Of a stretch of 64,000 nt of DNA, positions 45,274 to 56,373 are shown piece by piece. The translations under genes were made by a program, and so were the position numbers. The stretch is from Wurfbainia villosa (lineage: Eukaryota; Streptophyta; Magnoliopsida; Zingiberales; Zingiberaceae). Each line of letters opens with the position of its first letter. Positions within the stretch are counted from its first letter, which is position 1. The notes below the pieces were generated by a model that was not told the origin of the DNA, ran no database searches, and was given only the letters and a program-made list of their open reading frames with translations. Location: assembly GCA_025175895.1 (NCBI GenBank), contig CM045988.1:12615647-12679646 (forward strand). Reading direction: 5' to 3'.

Positions 45274-45278
45274 CACTA
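45274..45278. other. Solo LTR target duplication, left
   Basis: CACTA, paired with CACCA at 48962-48966 (one mismatch). Confidence 0.7.
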
Positions 45279-48200
45279 TGTAAAATACCGTAAGTAGATG
45301 GAAAAAGGGTAAAATTATTAGTGGTTTAATTAAAATTTTATTTTTGAGGAATGGTTAGGGGTTAATTAAACCTAGCCTATCTTAAGAGTTTCATGGTTTA
45401 ATTAACCTAGATTTAATTGAATCTGGATTTAAGGTGAATCAAGTAAACCCGACCCATTTTATTGAAACCTGTCCCTTTATTCCTCGCCGTCACTCTTTAA
45501 CCCCGAGCATTTTTCTTTCTCCCACCGCGACATTTCCTCTCCCCGATCCCTCTTCCTCTTCCACCCGATCTTCGTTGCAACCGCTTAAATCGTGATTCTC
45601 CTTCTCGTCGAGGGTTTGCCACCTCTTCTTCTTTCTTCCTCCATGTGCCGGCAGAGCAACTCATGGGTTGCTAGGCCACTGAATGCCATTCTCCCTTCCT
45701 CTGTTTCGTCGGCGTCTCTTCTTCCTCGCTGCACCGATTACTTGTCTCCGCTCGATCTCTGCCACAACTAGATGGGTTGGCTAGTCTCTGTCGGCCATAC
45801 CTTCTTCTCCCGGTCCGATAGCAGCAAATGCCTCCATCGCCTGTTCAGTCGTGCACACTCCATCGCCCTGTGCGTGACGCCACTGCTCCACAACGTCATC
45901 ATCACAACGGGTTGTCACTGTCCTCGACTGTCCTAAGTCGGGTACCGTCAGTTCTACCAACAGTAGGTTTCGATCATCTTTGCCATTACTAGGCTCATCA
46001 CCGCCCTTACATCTCTCACTATGAGCATTGGATCCAGGGTTTCCCTCTTGCGGTTGCTGCTGTGACGATCACCAAGAGCTCAATTTCACAGTCACAAGCA
46101 AATCTATGGCACCCTTCGTTGATAGCCTCTACTCTGATGTCCCCAGCCTAGCTCGTTGTTGCTTCTCCCCATAGTAAGCTGTGACCAGATCGAAGATGTC
46201 ATGAGTCATTTGGTGCTGGACCGATAGTAAGTGTTGTGGATGGAAGTATGATAGTTGAGATTAGCTAATTGTTATATTATATAGCTATGTGATTTCTGCA
46301 GGATTGGGGTTGCTTCGTCATTTCGAAGATGAAGATTTGTTTACTGTAGTTTTGGTGATGATCCGAGGAAGGAGGCATTAGGCTTGGATCATAGATTTAA
46401 TACATCAAGCAGTGGGATGGAAGCTTGAGAAATAGGTAAGGAAATTGGGATGTGTTAAGTTTATGCAAGCAAATCTTGTTTTGTTATAGTGGATTAGTAT
46501 ATTGAATTGTTTGTGGACCTATTGAAGGTTGTAGGTTGGTCGTGTTGTAATTGTAGATTGGATTGTACAGAGTTGATTTTCTACTGTGGACCAAGAAGCT
46601 CTTATCATGGATTTGAAACTAGGTAAATGCTATGAATTGTTACTTTAACTATAGATTGAGATGTTATTTAGTTAGCTTGATTAGCTATGATTAAATTGAT
46701 AATTGGTACGGTGATTAAGAACTAAAGGAAGAAACTATTCAGTTAGTTGATCGGGATACGAAGTTGATGTAGGATAAGGATTTGATCCTAATATTGGAAT
46801 TGATAGCATAATCTAGTTGTATATGTTGATTTCAGGAACTTGATTCAAAATAGGTTCATGGACGTGAAGACTATCGACATAGTCTACGTAGCAGGTGGGT
46901 AATTTCCTACCCTGGTCAGGTAGCAGCTAAATCCTGAAGTATATAACTTCATATTATTGTAACTTTGACCCTGACTCCTCTCTAATTTTTTTGATGCTTG
47001 ATACTTTTGCCATTGCACTTAAATGCTCTGTTATTATTGTTATCTATTCATTCATCTTTGTTATGAATTGTAGATTGTTATGGTAAGTGGACACGTAGCG
47101 GTTTACCTATGTGTACGTAGCTAAATTCAGTTGTAAAACTGAATTGTGCAATCTAGATAAATCATCTGGGGATGAGTAGGATTCTAGAAGTAAAGTTGAA
47201 TTTCCATGTTATATCCTAATGATGTGTACATATCCACTATTGTTCAAGTAGTCGTGTATGGACGTGTGATTGTCGATACATCATCGCTATGGATTAGTGG
47301 TCCTAGCTTGGTTGTGATCAATTGAGTATGACTCTCTGTAGGATAGAGAGAGTGTTGATCAGTCGAGTATAACTCTCTATAGGATAGAGAGTGTATTGAT
47401 CAGTCGAGTATGACTCTCTATAGGATAGAGAGTGTTATTATCAATTATGTACGACTCTCTGTAGGATAGAGAGTGCGTTGATCAGTCGAGTATGACTCGC
47501 TGTAGGATAGAGAGTGTTATGATCAGTTGAGTATGTGTGACTGTGCATTCATGCCATTTATATGCATGCTGGCGACTTGGTCTCCCTTGTGGTTGAGAGG
47601 GTCGTCAGTCATCCTACCTCCCAGGTTACTCGTGGAGGAGTAACTAGTGTGAGGGCAGAGCATTTGTTGTGCCGCACTCGACCACTATAGACGGTGGTAG
47701 TTGGAGTTGCATGTTGTTGTCCTGCTTGTGTGGCACTCGACTACTCATGGGTAGTGATTGTCGAAGTGGCCAATAGTAGGGACCCCCATTGTGTAGCTAG
47801 ATCTTTACGCTTATATGCTATTTGATAATACTGCCCACTCGGCCACTCGAGAGTAGTGGTTGGGACAGTTGTCATGTCAAGCCACCTAGGCCACACTGGG
47901 GTCGTGGTAGCTATTGGGGTGAGCAGGCATGACTATGCATCCTGCATTTCTGTGTTGTCATGGCATTTTACATATTGTCATATATATATATATATATATA
48001 TGGATGGTTGTGATTAGTATATATATAGATGCAGTCTATATGTATGCTAGTTGAGATGTTGCATTTGTTTGTGCTATGTTTACTGTATTTGTTTGTACAT
48101 CATCATACATGCTACTTGTATTTGTTATATGGTTGTTTGTAGATTACCAGTGTTGAGTTGGTCAAACTATTGTATACCTTTAACCAGTACCTTAAGGTGA

Positions 48201-48961
48201 TATGGGATGGACCCAGATCATTGTGTATTTGACATAGAATGATAGTATGTCGGTTTTGTTGTTTATAGAGTTAGTATTTACTCTACCATGTTGTAGGTGT
48301 TGTGTTATAGTACTTATACTCAGGTTGTATGAGTTATATCGTTTCCAATTTTCAAGTGTGTCAGTGCCTTATGTTGTTATTATTGATCAGTTTAGTTATG
48401 CAGTTGCTATATCATGCTAGTGTATACATGTTATACAATTGGACAGCATATTGTTGACTCACATGTGATATATATAAATTATGCATGCACTTTTATTCTT
48501 ATTACCGCTGAGTTTTGTACTCACCACCACAGACCCTGTGTTTTCTTGTCGCCCAGGTAACAGGTAATCGACTTCGTGATGAGCTTGGAGCATAGCTGGC
48601 AGGCAACATCACATCTCACTTCCGAGGGTCCCGGCTTGGTTTTATGTTTTCGTTGTTTTCGGATGTTTCTTATATTGATCCGGATTTATATGATGGATAT
48701 GTGTTTGACATTGTTGATGTACGCACATGTTGGTGCGGGTTTTGACGATGTTTTCTTTATGTTTTGATGTTAGTCATACCGGTATGCACTGTGTGTTGTT
48801 GTTATTTCATTTTGATAGTTTCTGCTGTGTTTTATTGTATTTACATTATATATGTTGTTGTGATTGTGGCCGGAAGGCCTTGTATTAACAGGATATGTTG
48901 CCACGTACAGGGAAAATATTGTCCGTTTTTCTTCGGATCGACATACTCTCGGGGCATGACA
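45279..48961 (+). mobile_element. Solo LTR, probable Ty3-gypsy Tekay/Del type (3,683 bp)
   Basis: Begins TGTAAAATACCG and ends CTCTCGGGGCATGACA, flanked by a near-perfect 5-bp duplication. The flanking CopA-2 coding sequence rejoins exactly across it. There is no internal coding region. Length, TGTAA start and GGGGCATGACA end resemble Tekay/Del chromovirus LTRs; the lineage is from memory. Inside: a pyrimidine-rich leader (45480-45640), a 41-bp tandem repeat (47316-47520), inverted CTCGACCACT/AGTGGTTG-type motifs (47680-47880) and a (TA)n run (47980-48001). A solo LTR arises by recombination between the two LTRs of a full element. Confidence 0.8.
47316..47520 (+). repeat. 41-bp tandem repeat, 5 units
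   Basis: Five consecutive units of about 41 bp starting GATCAGTCGAGTATGACT. Each contains the inverted pair ACTCTCT...AGAGAGT with a 7-nt loop. A partial sixth unit follows. Confidence 0.9.
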
Positions 48962-48966
48962 CACCA

Positions 48967-49190
48967 AGTTCCAAACTTGGTTTTCATACATGGAATCCAT
49001 TTTTGACTTCATGGCTTCAAGCCATTTGTCCCTTTATGAACTTTTCATAACATCTTTATAACTGGTAGGCTCCTCATCGTCAATGAGTAATACGTCATTC
49101 GATTCACTTATGAGAAATCAATATTTCTCAGGAATGTTGTGTCTTCTATCAGATCTACGAAGATGTGGTGTCACAATAGGTTCAACCAAT
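48967..49190 (-). pseudogene. CopA-2 RT N-terminus / linker fragment
   Basis: Short CopA-2 piece between the solo LTR and CopD. On the minus strand it encodes MKSKMDSMYENQVWNLV and the upstream linker in broken frames (IDDEEPTSYKDVMKSS-like). It matches the part of CopA-3 near 62960-63160. It ends at the CopD target site CCAAT. Confidence 0.8.
49186..49190. other. CopD target-site duplication, left
   Basis: CCAAT, matched by 54534-54538. Confidence 0.93.
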
Positions 49191-50391
49191 TGATAGGGAA
49201 ATCTCTTGCCATGATAAGGTTTTGATGTGTGTGGCAAAGGGTTTAAGTTAGATTGTTATTATGATTTGATATGTGCGTTAGAGTCTTGCAGGACTTAGTA
49301 ATTCGCACATGGAGCCTTGCCAAGTTTCACCTCTCATGACTTGGTCCTTGAGTCGGTGAAGGATGGCTTTACGGAAGCCGTGCGCTTGGAGCATCCGAGG
49401 GACTGCCGGACGAGGAGCTTGGAGTGAAGCCGGAGGAAGTAGACTTCAGGGCGAGACGCGAACAATGGCGCTGCAGAGCCGTGTGCTTGGCGCATCCGAG
49501 GGACGTGGTTGGACGAAGATAACTTCAAAGGCGAGGGACTCTGAGGGATGAGAGTGAGCGAATGTAACCCGGGAAAGGGGTAGCGCTCTTTAGGTGAAAC
49601 TTGGCCATTTGCCTAAGTGTCGGATGGGATTTCCCGACATCAGTTAACTACCATGTTATGGTAGTCGACTACTCTAAGTCGACGGTGACTCGACTAGTGT
49701 TCGAGTCCGATTCAAGTGCCACAATGATCGCCATGGAATGGCGGTTGATCGCGAGAACCACGATCGATGAAGACATCAGTCGACTGGTCGCAAGTGTTTC
49801 GGGCACAGAATTGAGTCGAGCTTGCGAGCACTCGACTGATCGAGCATCAGTCGACTGATGTCGGTACCGTTGGATGAAATCTAATGTGGAAAGCAGCCGT
49901 TATTGGGCAACGACTACAGGACCAGTCGACTAATAGGGACATCAGTCAACTGCTCCTGTGTCAACGGGAAGACACCCTCTTCCTCTATAAAGATGAATGG
50001 TGTGGGGCTTTGGGGTCCTAATGTTCATGCTCTAATCTTCTCCCAAAGTGCCCTAAAGTATTCCCACTCTTCTTACTTGCTATTATTCTATTCTATTGTA
50101 AGAAGAGGGATTGTAAAGAGGTTACCTCCACCTAGCTTGGTGCAAAGGAGAGATCTAGTGGATTTGGCAAAGGAGTGATTCACCTTGGACGAATCGGGAT
50201 CGTGGATTAGCGGCGTAGCCGTGAACCACGTTACGACTTGGTGTTAGCATTGGTTTTATTCTTGTTGCTTTGATTTGCTTGTTTAGTTTTGTTTTTCCGT
50301 TGCACTAATATTGTTTGTAGACAAGAGAATTACGTCATCGAACGAAAGAGGGCTATTCACCCCCCTCTAGCCGACCGATCGATCCCCTACA
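49191..50391 (+). repeat. CopD 5' LTR (1,201 bp)
   Basis: TGATAGGGAAATCTCTTGCC...GATCCCCTACA. The first bases are altered from the 3' copy (TGTTAGGGCAATC). It contains AGTCGACTG palindromes (49665-49945), a TATA box at 49985-49992 and TTCACCCCCCTCTAGCC near the end. Confidence 0.93.
49985..49992 (+). promoter_or_regulatory. CopD LTR TATA box
   Basis: CTATAAAG after CTCTTCCT. The 3' LTR equivalent is at 54127-54134. It lies just downstream of the AGTCGACTG cluster. Confidence 0.6.
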
Positions 50392-50393
50392 AG

Positions 50394-50406
50394 TGGTATC
50401 AGAGCC
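50394..50406 (+). other. CopD primer-binding site
   Basis: TGGTATCAGAGCC, an exact initiator tRNA-Met complement, two bases after the LTR. Confidence 0.93.
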
Positions 50407-50453
50407 AAGTCACTTGTCGAGGACTAATCGCCACAACAAGCACTTCATCAAAA

Positions 50454-52177
50454 ATGGCCGGCTCTAATATTCATCCACCAAAGTTCGAGGGAGAATTCTC
50501 TTCGTGGAAAAAGAGAATGGAGGTATTTTTTGAGACTGATTTTGAAATTCTTTTGATTATGGAAAACAGTTTTGAAATGCCTAGGGATGAAGAAGGGGAG
50601 CCATTGGAAAAATCAAGATGGAGCAAGAGGCAAAGGGAATAGTATTTGGAAAATTCAAAAGCCAAACATCACCTCTACAATGTCCTCCCCCAACAAGAAG
50701 TCAACCGGATAGGAGAGTGTGCTAGCGCCAAGGAAATGTGGGAGAAACTAATAGAGATTCATGAAGGCACATCCGAGGCGAAGCTAGCAAGGAGAGATGT
50801 CCTTCGCTCCCAATTGTCCAATATCAAACTCGAAAAGGGAGAGAAGGTAAAATCCCTACACTCTAGATTTAAGGAAATTCTAACCGGTTTGACAAGTGTA
50901 GGTGAAAAGCTCTCCAACCGGGACATGCTCATGAAAGCAATTGATGCCTTTCCCTGGTCATCAAAATGGAGTTCAATGGTGGACTCCTTCTACATGTCAA
51001 AGAATTTAGAAGTGAGCACCTTGGAGGAGTTCTTCTCAACCATGGATCTCCACAAAACAAGACTTGAAGGAATAATAGAAGAGCCAAGATTTCAACCTTC
51101 AAGAGGAGTAGCACTTTTGGCCAACAAGGGGAAGAAGAAGATGGAGATCCCCTCCTCCTCCGATGAAGCATCTTCCTCCTCCTCCTCCATGGATAGCACG
51201 GAAGAAGCCTATATGGTAAGGAGGGTAAGGCGTGCATTAAAAGGTTTTAAATTCAATAACTCTAATGATAGGAGAAGAAGACCAAGAGGGAAGATTATTT
51301 GCTACAATTACCAAGGAGAGGGATACATAAGGGACAATTGTCCCCTCTTGAACAAAAGCAAGGAGGAGAAGAGAAAGAAGGAAGAAAAGAAGAAGAAGGG
51401 GAGCAAGAAGAAAAGAAGGCCAAAGAAAAGGGGAAGGAAAAGGCATTAAAAGCAAGGACTTGGGTTGATCCTTCTTCCTCATCTTCATCATCATCCGAGG
51501 AAGAAAATGTCTTTGTCACAAATTTAGCATTGATGGCCTTTGACGATCTAGACTCTTCCTCCTCCGAAAATGAAGGATCAAGCATAAGTGAGGAAAGCTC
51601 TAGTGAAGGGGGAGCTTCTTCACCATCCTCATCCGAAGAAGAAGAAGACATGGAGACTATGGTAACGAATCTCTCACCTAGTAAAATAGTTTCCATGATT
51701 TCTAGCCTCACTAAGGACTTGTTTAGGGCAAAGAAGAAAAACAAATGCATGCTAGATCAAATTAAGGACTTAGAATAAAAATTAGAAAAATCATGCTTAA
51801 ATGTAAATGAAAATATTTCTTCTAGTCATGATGATGCATGCTCACATGATCAATATATGCCATTTGATGTTAATGATGTATGCATAGAAGAAAATAGGGC
51901 TCTAAGGGAAAAGGTAGATTATTTGACCAAGGCCCTAGAAAAATTTACAATAGGCTCCAATACTCTTAACATGATCATAGGGAGCCAAAGAGCAAGCTTC
52001 AATAAGAAAGGCCTAGGATATAAGGAAATGAAAAATGAAAAGGCCTATAAATGTCTAATAGCTAGGGGTCAAGACAAAAAGAAGGAAATTGCTAGAAAAT
52101 GGATCCCTAAGGAGTATTTAGTGAACCCCATAGGTAAGAACTTATTTTGGATTCCAAAATCCATCCTTAAGGGTTAG
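50454..52177 (+). pseudogene. CopD gag
   Basis: Starts MAGSNIHPPKFEGEFSSWKK at 50454. A TAG at 50640 (QRE*YLEN) interrupts the capsid, which continues with LYNVLPQQEVNRIGECASAK, MWEKLIEIHEGTSEAKLARR and SLHSRFKEILTGL. This is the UBN2-type gag of copia elements. The zinc knuckle is degenerate (CYNYQGEGYIRDNC; second Cys and His lost). A lysine-rich stretch follows, then a frame change near 51420-51445 into an acidic serine-rich region (51460-51650). A stop after QIKDLE (51776) precedes a coiled-coil and a final conserved block, ARKWIPKEYLVNPIGKNLFW, ending at 52177. In related elements protease would follow; here nothing does. Confidence 0.88.
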
Positions 52178-53329
52178 GAAAACCCTAGGGTAGTCAACCA
52201 TATGCAATTTACCTATATCATATTGTTGGTTGACTTAGGATGGCGGGACAACATTTTTGAAATAGTGTTAGGTGATGATAATGCACCTATAAATAGATAA
52301 ATCATGCTTTAGGTGGTATTTGACTTATTATCATGATGTAATACCTAATGCATGATTATAAATTGAAGAATACATGTGTTTCATGATCATAATATGAAAT
52401 TCATCCATATATGCCTTTATGATCATGTGGGATGTTAGGATGATACTTAACCTTGATAGAATTGCATGAAAATAATGGTTAAGTATATTCAAATACCTTT
52501 AGGATACATCTCACACTCACCATAGGCTACTTTGATTGAAAACTTAGCATGAGTGAGATGTTAGGATGATACAAATGTCCACTAATGCCTATGGCATTTA
52601 GATGGTCATTTAAAGTATCAAAATAGCAATAATAGATCAATCATGGGGAAGACTTATTTTTAATTCATAGACATATTGCCCAAAGATCATGGTTGGATAT
52701 TTCATATGTTTTCAAAATAATTTTTTACTTTAAAATATGCGTGTTCATGTTTTGAAACAATTCAAAGCAAAACTAGGTGTTAAAATTGATACAAACTTGA
52801 TCAAAAATCTAGTTACTTTTGAGACTTTTGGATTTTTGGCAAATATATGAAAATATAATGATTTTTCATGGACGATTATTTTTCTTTGATAAATATACTT
52901 ACAAGAAATATGTTCCCCAAATTTCATGATTTTTTGAGTTTTATAGATTTTCTAATGCATTTCTGAAATCCACCCTGAAAACCTGAAAAACTCGAAATGC
53001 ATGTGTCAGTCGATTGGTAGTCTGAACCAGTCGACTGGTAGCCTGATAACATGCCCAGTAACTTCTTTTATCCAATTTTAAGGCATGTTTTGGCTTGTAT
53101 TTTTCTCTAAACTTGATGCCATGTTATATAAACTTTGTTAATTATTTTTAATGGTGTCAAAGGGGGAGAAATATATTTGTTTAAGTAAGGGGGAATATAT
53201 TTAGGGAGAGTTTCATGTATTAAGGGGGAGAGTTGCTAATCATGTTATTTACATGCTTTCTTTCCTTAATAGTTTATCAAATGTTTTACCTAACTTAAAC
53301 GGATTGCCACACATCAAAAAGGGGGAAAT
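52178..53329 (+). other. CopD 3' non-coding region with serial polypurine tracts
   Basis: No pol motif in any frame. It resembles the CopC tail (24406-25485) in layout: GGGGGAG or GGGGGAA tracts near 53162, 53190, 53225 and 53321 (the last at the LTR), and two AGTCGA(C/T)TGG motifs near 53008-53040. The direct jump from gag to this tail indicates a wholesale loss of pol. Confidence 0.75.
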
Positions 53330-54533
53330 TGTTAGGGCAATCTCTTGCCATGATAAGGTTTTGATGTGTGTGGCAAAGGGTTTAAGTTAGATTGTTATTA
53401 TGATTTGATATGTGCGTTGGAGTCTTGTAAGACTTAGTAATTCGCACATGGAGCCTTGGCGAGTTTCACCTCTCATGACTCGATCCTTGAGTCGGTGAAG
53501 GATGGATTTGCGGAAGCCGTGCGCTTAGAGCATCCGAGGGACTGCCGGGCGAGGAGCTTGGAGTGAAGCCGGAGGAAGTAGACTTCAGGGCGAGATGCGA
53601 AGGATGGCGCTGCAGAGCCATGCGCTTGGCGCATCCGAGGGACGTGGCCGGATGAAGATAACTTCAAAGGCGAGGGACTCCGAGGGATGAGAGTGAGCGA
53701 ATGTAACCCGGGAAAGGGGTAGCGCTCTTTAGGTGAAACTTGGCCATTTGGCTAAGTGTCGGATGGGATTTTCCGACATCAGTTGACTACCATGTTATGG
53801 TAGTCGACTACTCTAAGTCGACGGCGACTCGACTAGTGTTCGAGTCCGGTTCAAGTGCCAAAATGATCGCCATGGAATGGCAATGATCGGCGAGATTACC
53901 GATCGATGAAGACATCACCGACCGGTCGCAAGTGTTTCGGAGCTCGTGAGCACTCGACTGATCGAGCATCAGTTGACTGATGGCAATATCAGTCGACTGA
54001 TGTCGGTACCCTTGGATGAAATCCAATGTGGAAAGCAGCCGTTATTGGGAAACGACTACAGGACCAGTCGACTGATAGGGAGATCAGTCGACTACTCCTG
54101 TGTCAACGGGAAGAAACCCTCTTCCTCTATAAAGAGGAATGGTATGGGGCTTTGGGGGCCTAATGTTCATGCTCTAATCTTCTCCCAAAGTGCCCTAAAG
54201 TATTCCCACTCTTCTTACTTGCTATTATTCTATTCTATTGTAAGAAGAGGGATTGTAAAGAGGTTGCCTCCACCTAGCTTGGTGCAAAGGAGAGATCTAG
54301 TGGATTTGGCAAAGGAGTGATTCACCTTGAACGAATCGGGATCGTGGATTAGCGGCGTAGCCGTGAACCATGTTACGACTTGGTGTTAGCATTGGTTTTA
54401 ATCTTGTTGCTTTGATTTGCTTGTTTAGTTTTGTTTTTCTATTGCGCTAATATTGTTTGTAGACAAGCGAATTACGTCATCGAACGAAAGAGGGCTATTC
54501 ACCCCCCTCTAGTCGGCCGATCGATCCCCTACA
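53330..54533 (+). repeat. CopD 3' LTR (1,204 bp)
   Basis: TGTTAGGGCAATCTCTTGCC...GATCCCCTACA. It is very similar to the 5' LTR but differs in the AGTCGACTG cluster (53890-54000), where units have been gained and lost. Confidence 0.93.
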
Positions 54534-54538
54534 CCAAT
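54534..54538. other. CopD target-site duplication, right
   Basis: CCAAT, pairing with 49186-49190. Confidence 0.93.
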
Positions 54539-54949
54539 GTCTCATCACTATGAGTTATCGGTTGAGGTGCTTGACCAGGTATCTCTTCAATGTCTATTGG
54601 AGTCTCTTGAACCTCCTCAAGTTCAATGTCACTCCCACTGTTTTCTTACAAGAGAAACTCTTTCTCCAGAAATACAACATGCCTTGAAACAAACACCTTT
54701 TGTTCCACAGGATGATAGAATTGGTAACCCCTCATTTCCTTAGAGTATACAATAAATAGACATTTTTCAGACTTAGCATCCAGTTTGTCTGATACAGCCC
54801 GCTTTACATAAGCAGGACAACCCCATATCTTCAAGTAAGATAAATGAGGTTTCTTGCTATTCCATGTCTCATATGGAGTAGTAGAGACTACCTTGGTCGG
54901 AATTCTGTTTAGCAAATAAACAATTGTCTGAAGTGCATAGCCCCAAAAG
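54539..54949 (-). pseudogene. CopA-2 integrase C-terminal fragment
   Basis: Minus-strand integrase C-terminus: FWGYALQTIVYLLNRIPTKV, VSTTPYETWNSKKPHLSYLK, IWGCPAYVKRAVSDKLDAKS and YHPVEQKVFVSRHVVFLEKE. It matches CopA-3 at 63230-63575, and even keeps a stretch (KRAVSDKLDAKS) that CopA-3 has lost. Cut at 54950 by CopE; the rest of CopA-2 is not seen in the window. Confidence 0.88.
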
Positions 54950-56373
54950 TGTTGGTGCAATTGGCCCAGGTCATGATTGACCGGACTTGAGTTTGACTCG
55001 AGTAGTGTTTCGATGTTTAACAATGTGTTGGGGAGATTGTTGGTGCAATCGACCCAGATCATGATTGACTATTTGATGATGGTTTGACCATTGTTTGACT
55101 ATATGGTTGACTTGTGGTTGCCATATGATGGAGAAGTCCAAGTGGGACACTTGGCAATGGGAAAGTCCAAGCTTGAGTCTTGGTATTTGGAAAGTCCAAC
55201 ATTGGGTTGGCATGGAAAGTCCAAGGGTGTAGTCTTGGCCATGTAAGTCCAAGGGCGTAGTCTTGGTGGTGAAAGTCCAAGTTATGGGTACTTGGCATTT
55301 GGGAAGTCCAAGGGTCGATATTGGTGGCGTAAAGTCCAAGAGTGGAGTCTTGGCAGCATAAATCCAATGGTTGGCGACGTAAAGTCCAAGCGTGGTCTTG
55401 GCAGCGTAAGTCCAATGTGCCTTGGCGGTGTAGACACCGTTAGCATTACAATAACCGATGGAAGCACCTGAAGGCTAGCGTATGGATGAACAAGTCATGG
55501 ATGACTTGGAGGGATCCGATAGGTGTGAGGCTGATGGAGGTGGCTAGAAGGCTTAGGTCTAGGCTAAGGGTGGTCTAGCAAGTATGAGGGCATCATACTT
55601 GGTGTTAAACCTCATGGTTGAGGTTTATTCGATCAAGGGTTATGGACCCGGTCGTCAATATTTTGACACTTAGGCGGTAGAGTCGACACTCGTGATCATT
55701 GGGATTATTACCGATTATGTTGTGAGTCTACTAGGGTTCGACTGTGGTAAAATGGCCTAGCAATCGACTGCCAACATTTACCAGTCGACTGATGGCTTGA
55801 TCAATCTACTTCCATGGATGGCAGTCGACTGATGGTTGAGTTTACGAGCACAGAATGCTCGGTAGTCGACTGGGCAGTCAGCTACGACATTGGCAGTCGA
55901 TTGATGATGTTGGCAGTCGACTGTCAACTGATCCGTTGGAGTTTTTCCAGTGTGGATCAAGCCGTTGTCTCACAACGATACTATTGGCAGTCGACTGGGG
56001 CCTTATGGCAGTAGACTTCCAGGCACGAAATTAGCCCGTTGCAAGTTAAAAGGAGCAGCTCGTAGGAGATTTCGGCATTAGTTCTTGGAGTAGTTTCTTG
56101 AGGCGATTTGGAGGCGAAGTGTAAGCGCATTTCAGGGTCATTCATGCTCATTCAAGCAACCAACAAGAAAAGTGTTCAAAGCCCTAATTTGTAAAGTGTT
56201 CTTTACATTTCAATTGTATTTTGCTTATATTTCTTTGTATTGCTTTTGTAATCGCTTGTAAGAGGTTTTCTCCACCTCCGGTGTGTCACCGAGAAGGAGG
56301 GTTTGATTAGTGGTGTGTGTTTACATCGCTAGGGGTCATTCGAGCCCAATCTGTGGAGTAGAAACCTTGAGGT
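54950..56373 (+). mobile_element. CopE-family LTR, truncated (outer copy)
   Basis: Starts TGTTGGTGCAATTGGCCC. After 86 bp a GGGGAGAT purine tract is followed by a second LTR-like start, TGTTGGTGCAATCGACCC (55036). The CCAAG/CTTGG array is at 55123-55430 and AGTCGACTG motifs at 55745-56010. It stops at GGAGTAGAAACCTTGAGG, about 180 bp short of the family LTR end, where the next LTR begins. Confidence 0.8.
55123..55430 (+). repeat. CCAAG/CTTGG mini-hairpin array (CopE LTR 1)
   Basis: About ten degenerate units AAGTCCAAG...CTTGGC at 25-36-bp spacing. Confidence 0.75.

Larger units (their letters stand above)
44495..45278 (-). pseudogene. CopA-2 RT (second copy and continuation)
   Basis: Begins with copy 2 of the 505-bp duplication (44495-44999, YVDD near 44796). 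It continues through QMDVKMTFLNGNLLEDVYMI (about 45052-44990) and the degenerate RT N-terminus (45060-45278) up to the Tekay-like solo LTR. Several stops and small deletions (for example near 45120) disable it. Confidence 0.85.
49191..54533 (+). mobile_element. CopD, gag-only non-autonomous LTR retrotransposon (5,343 bp)
   Basis: 5' LTR 49191-50391, primer-binding site, gag 50454-52177, a non-coding tail, polypurine tract and 3' LTR 53330-54533, bounded by a perfect CCAAT duplication. No protease, integrase, RT or RNase H motif is found between gag and the 3' LTR. The gag type and the 1.2-kb LTR with serial purine tracts resemble SIRE/Tork-side copia elements. It is inserted in CopA-2 integrase/linker DNA. 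Confidence 0.92.

Noticed and set aside
45279..48961. Possible intron-containing host gene in the 3.7-kb insertion (short frames near 48576-49006)
   Set aside because: Frames are short and unconserved; TG...CA ends and the flanking duplication identify a solo LTR.
50394..50406. tRNA-like sequence
   Set aside because: TGGTATCAGAGC motifs here and at 9859, 40285 and 57987 are primer-binding sites complementary to initiator tRNA-Met, not tRNA genes.
51237..51750. Serine- and leucine-rich antisense frames
   Set aside because: They are shadows of the acidic and lysine-rich low-complexity part of CopD gag.
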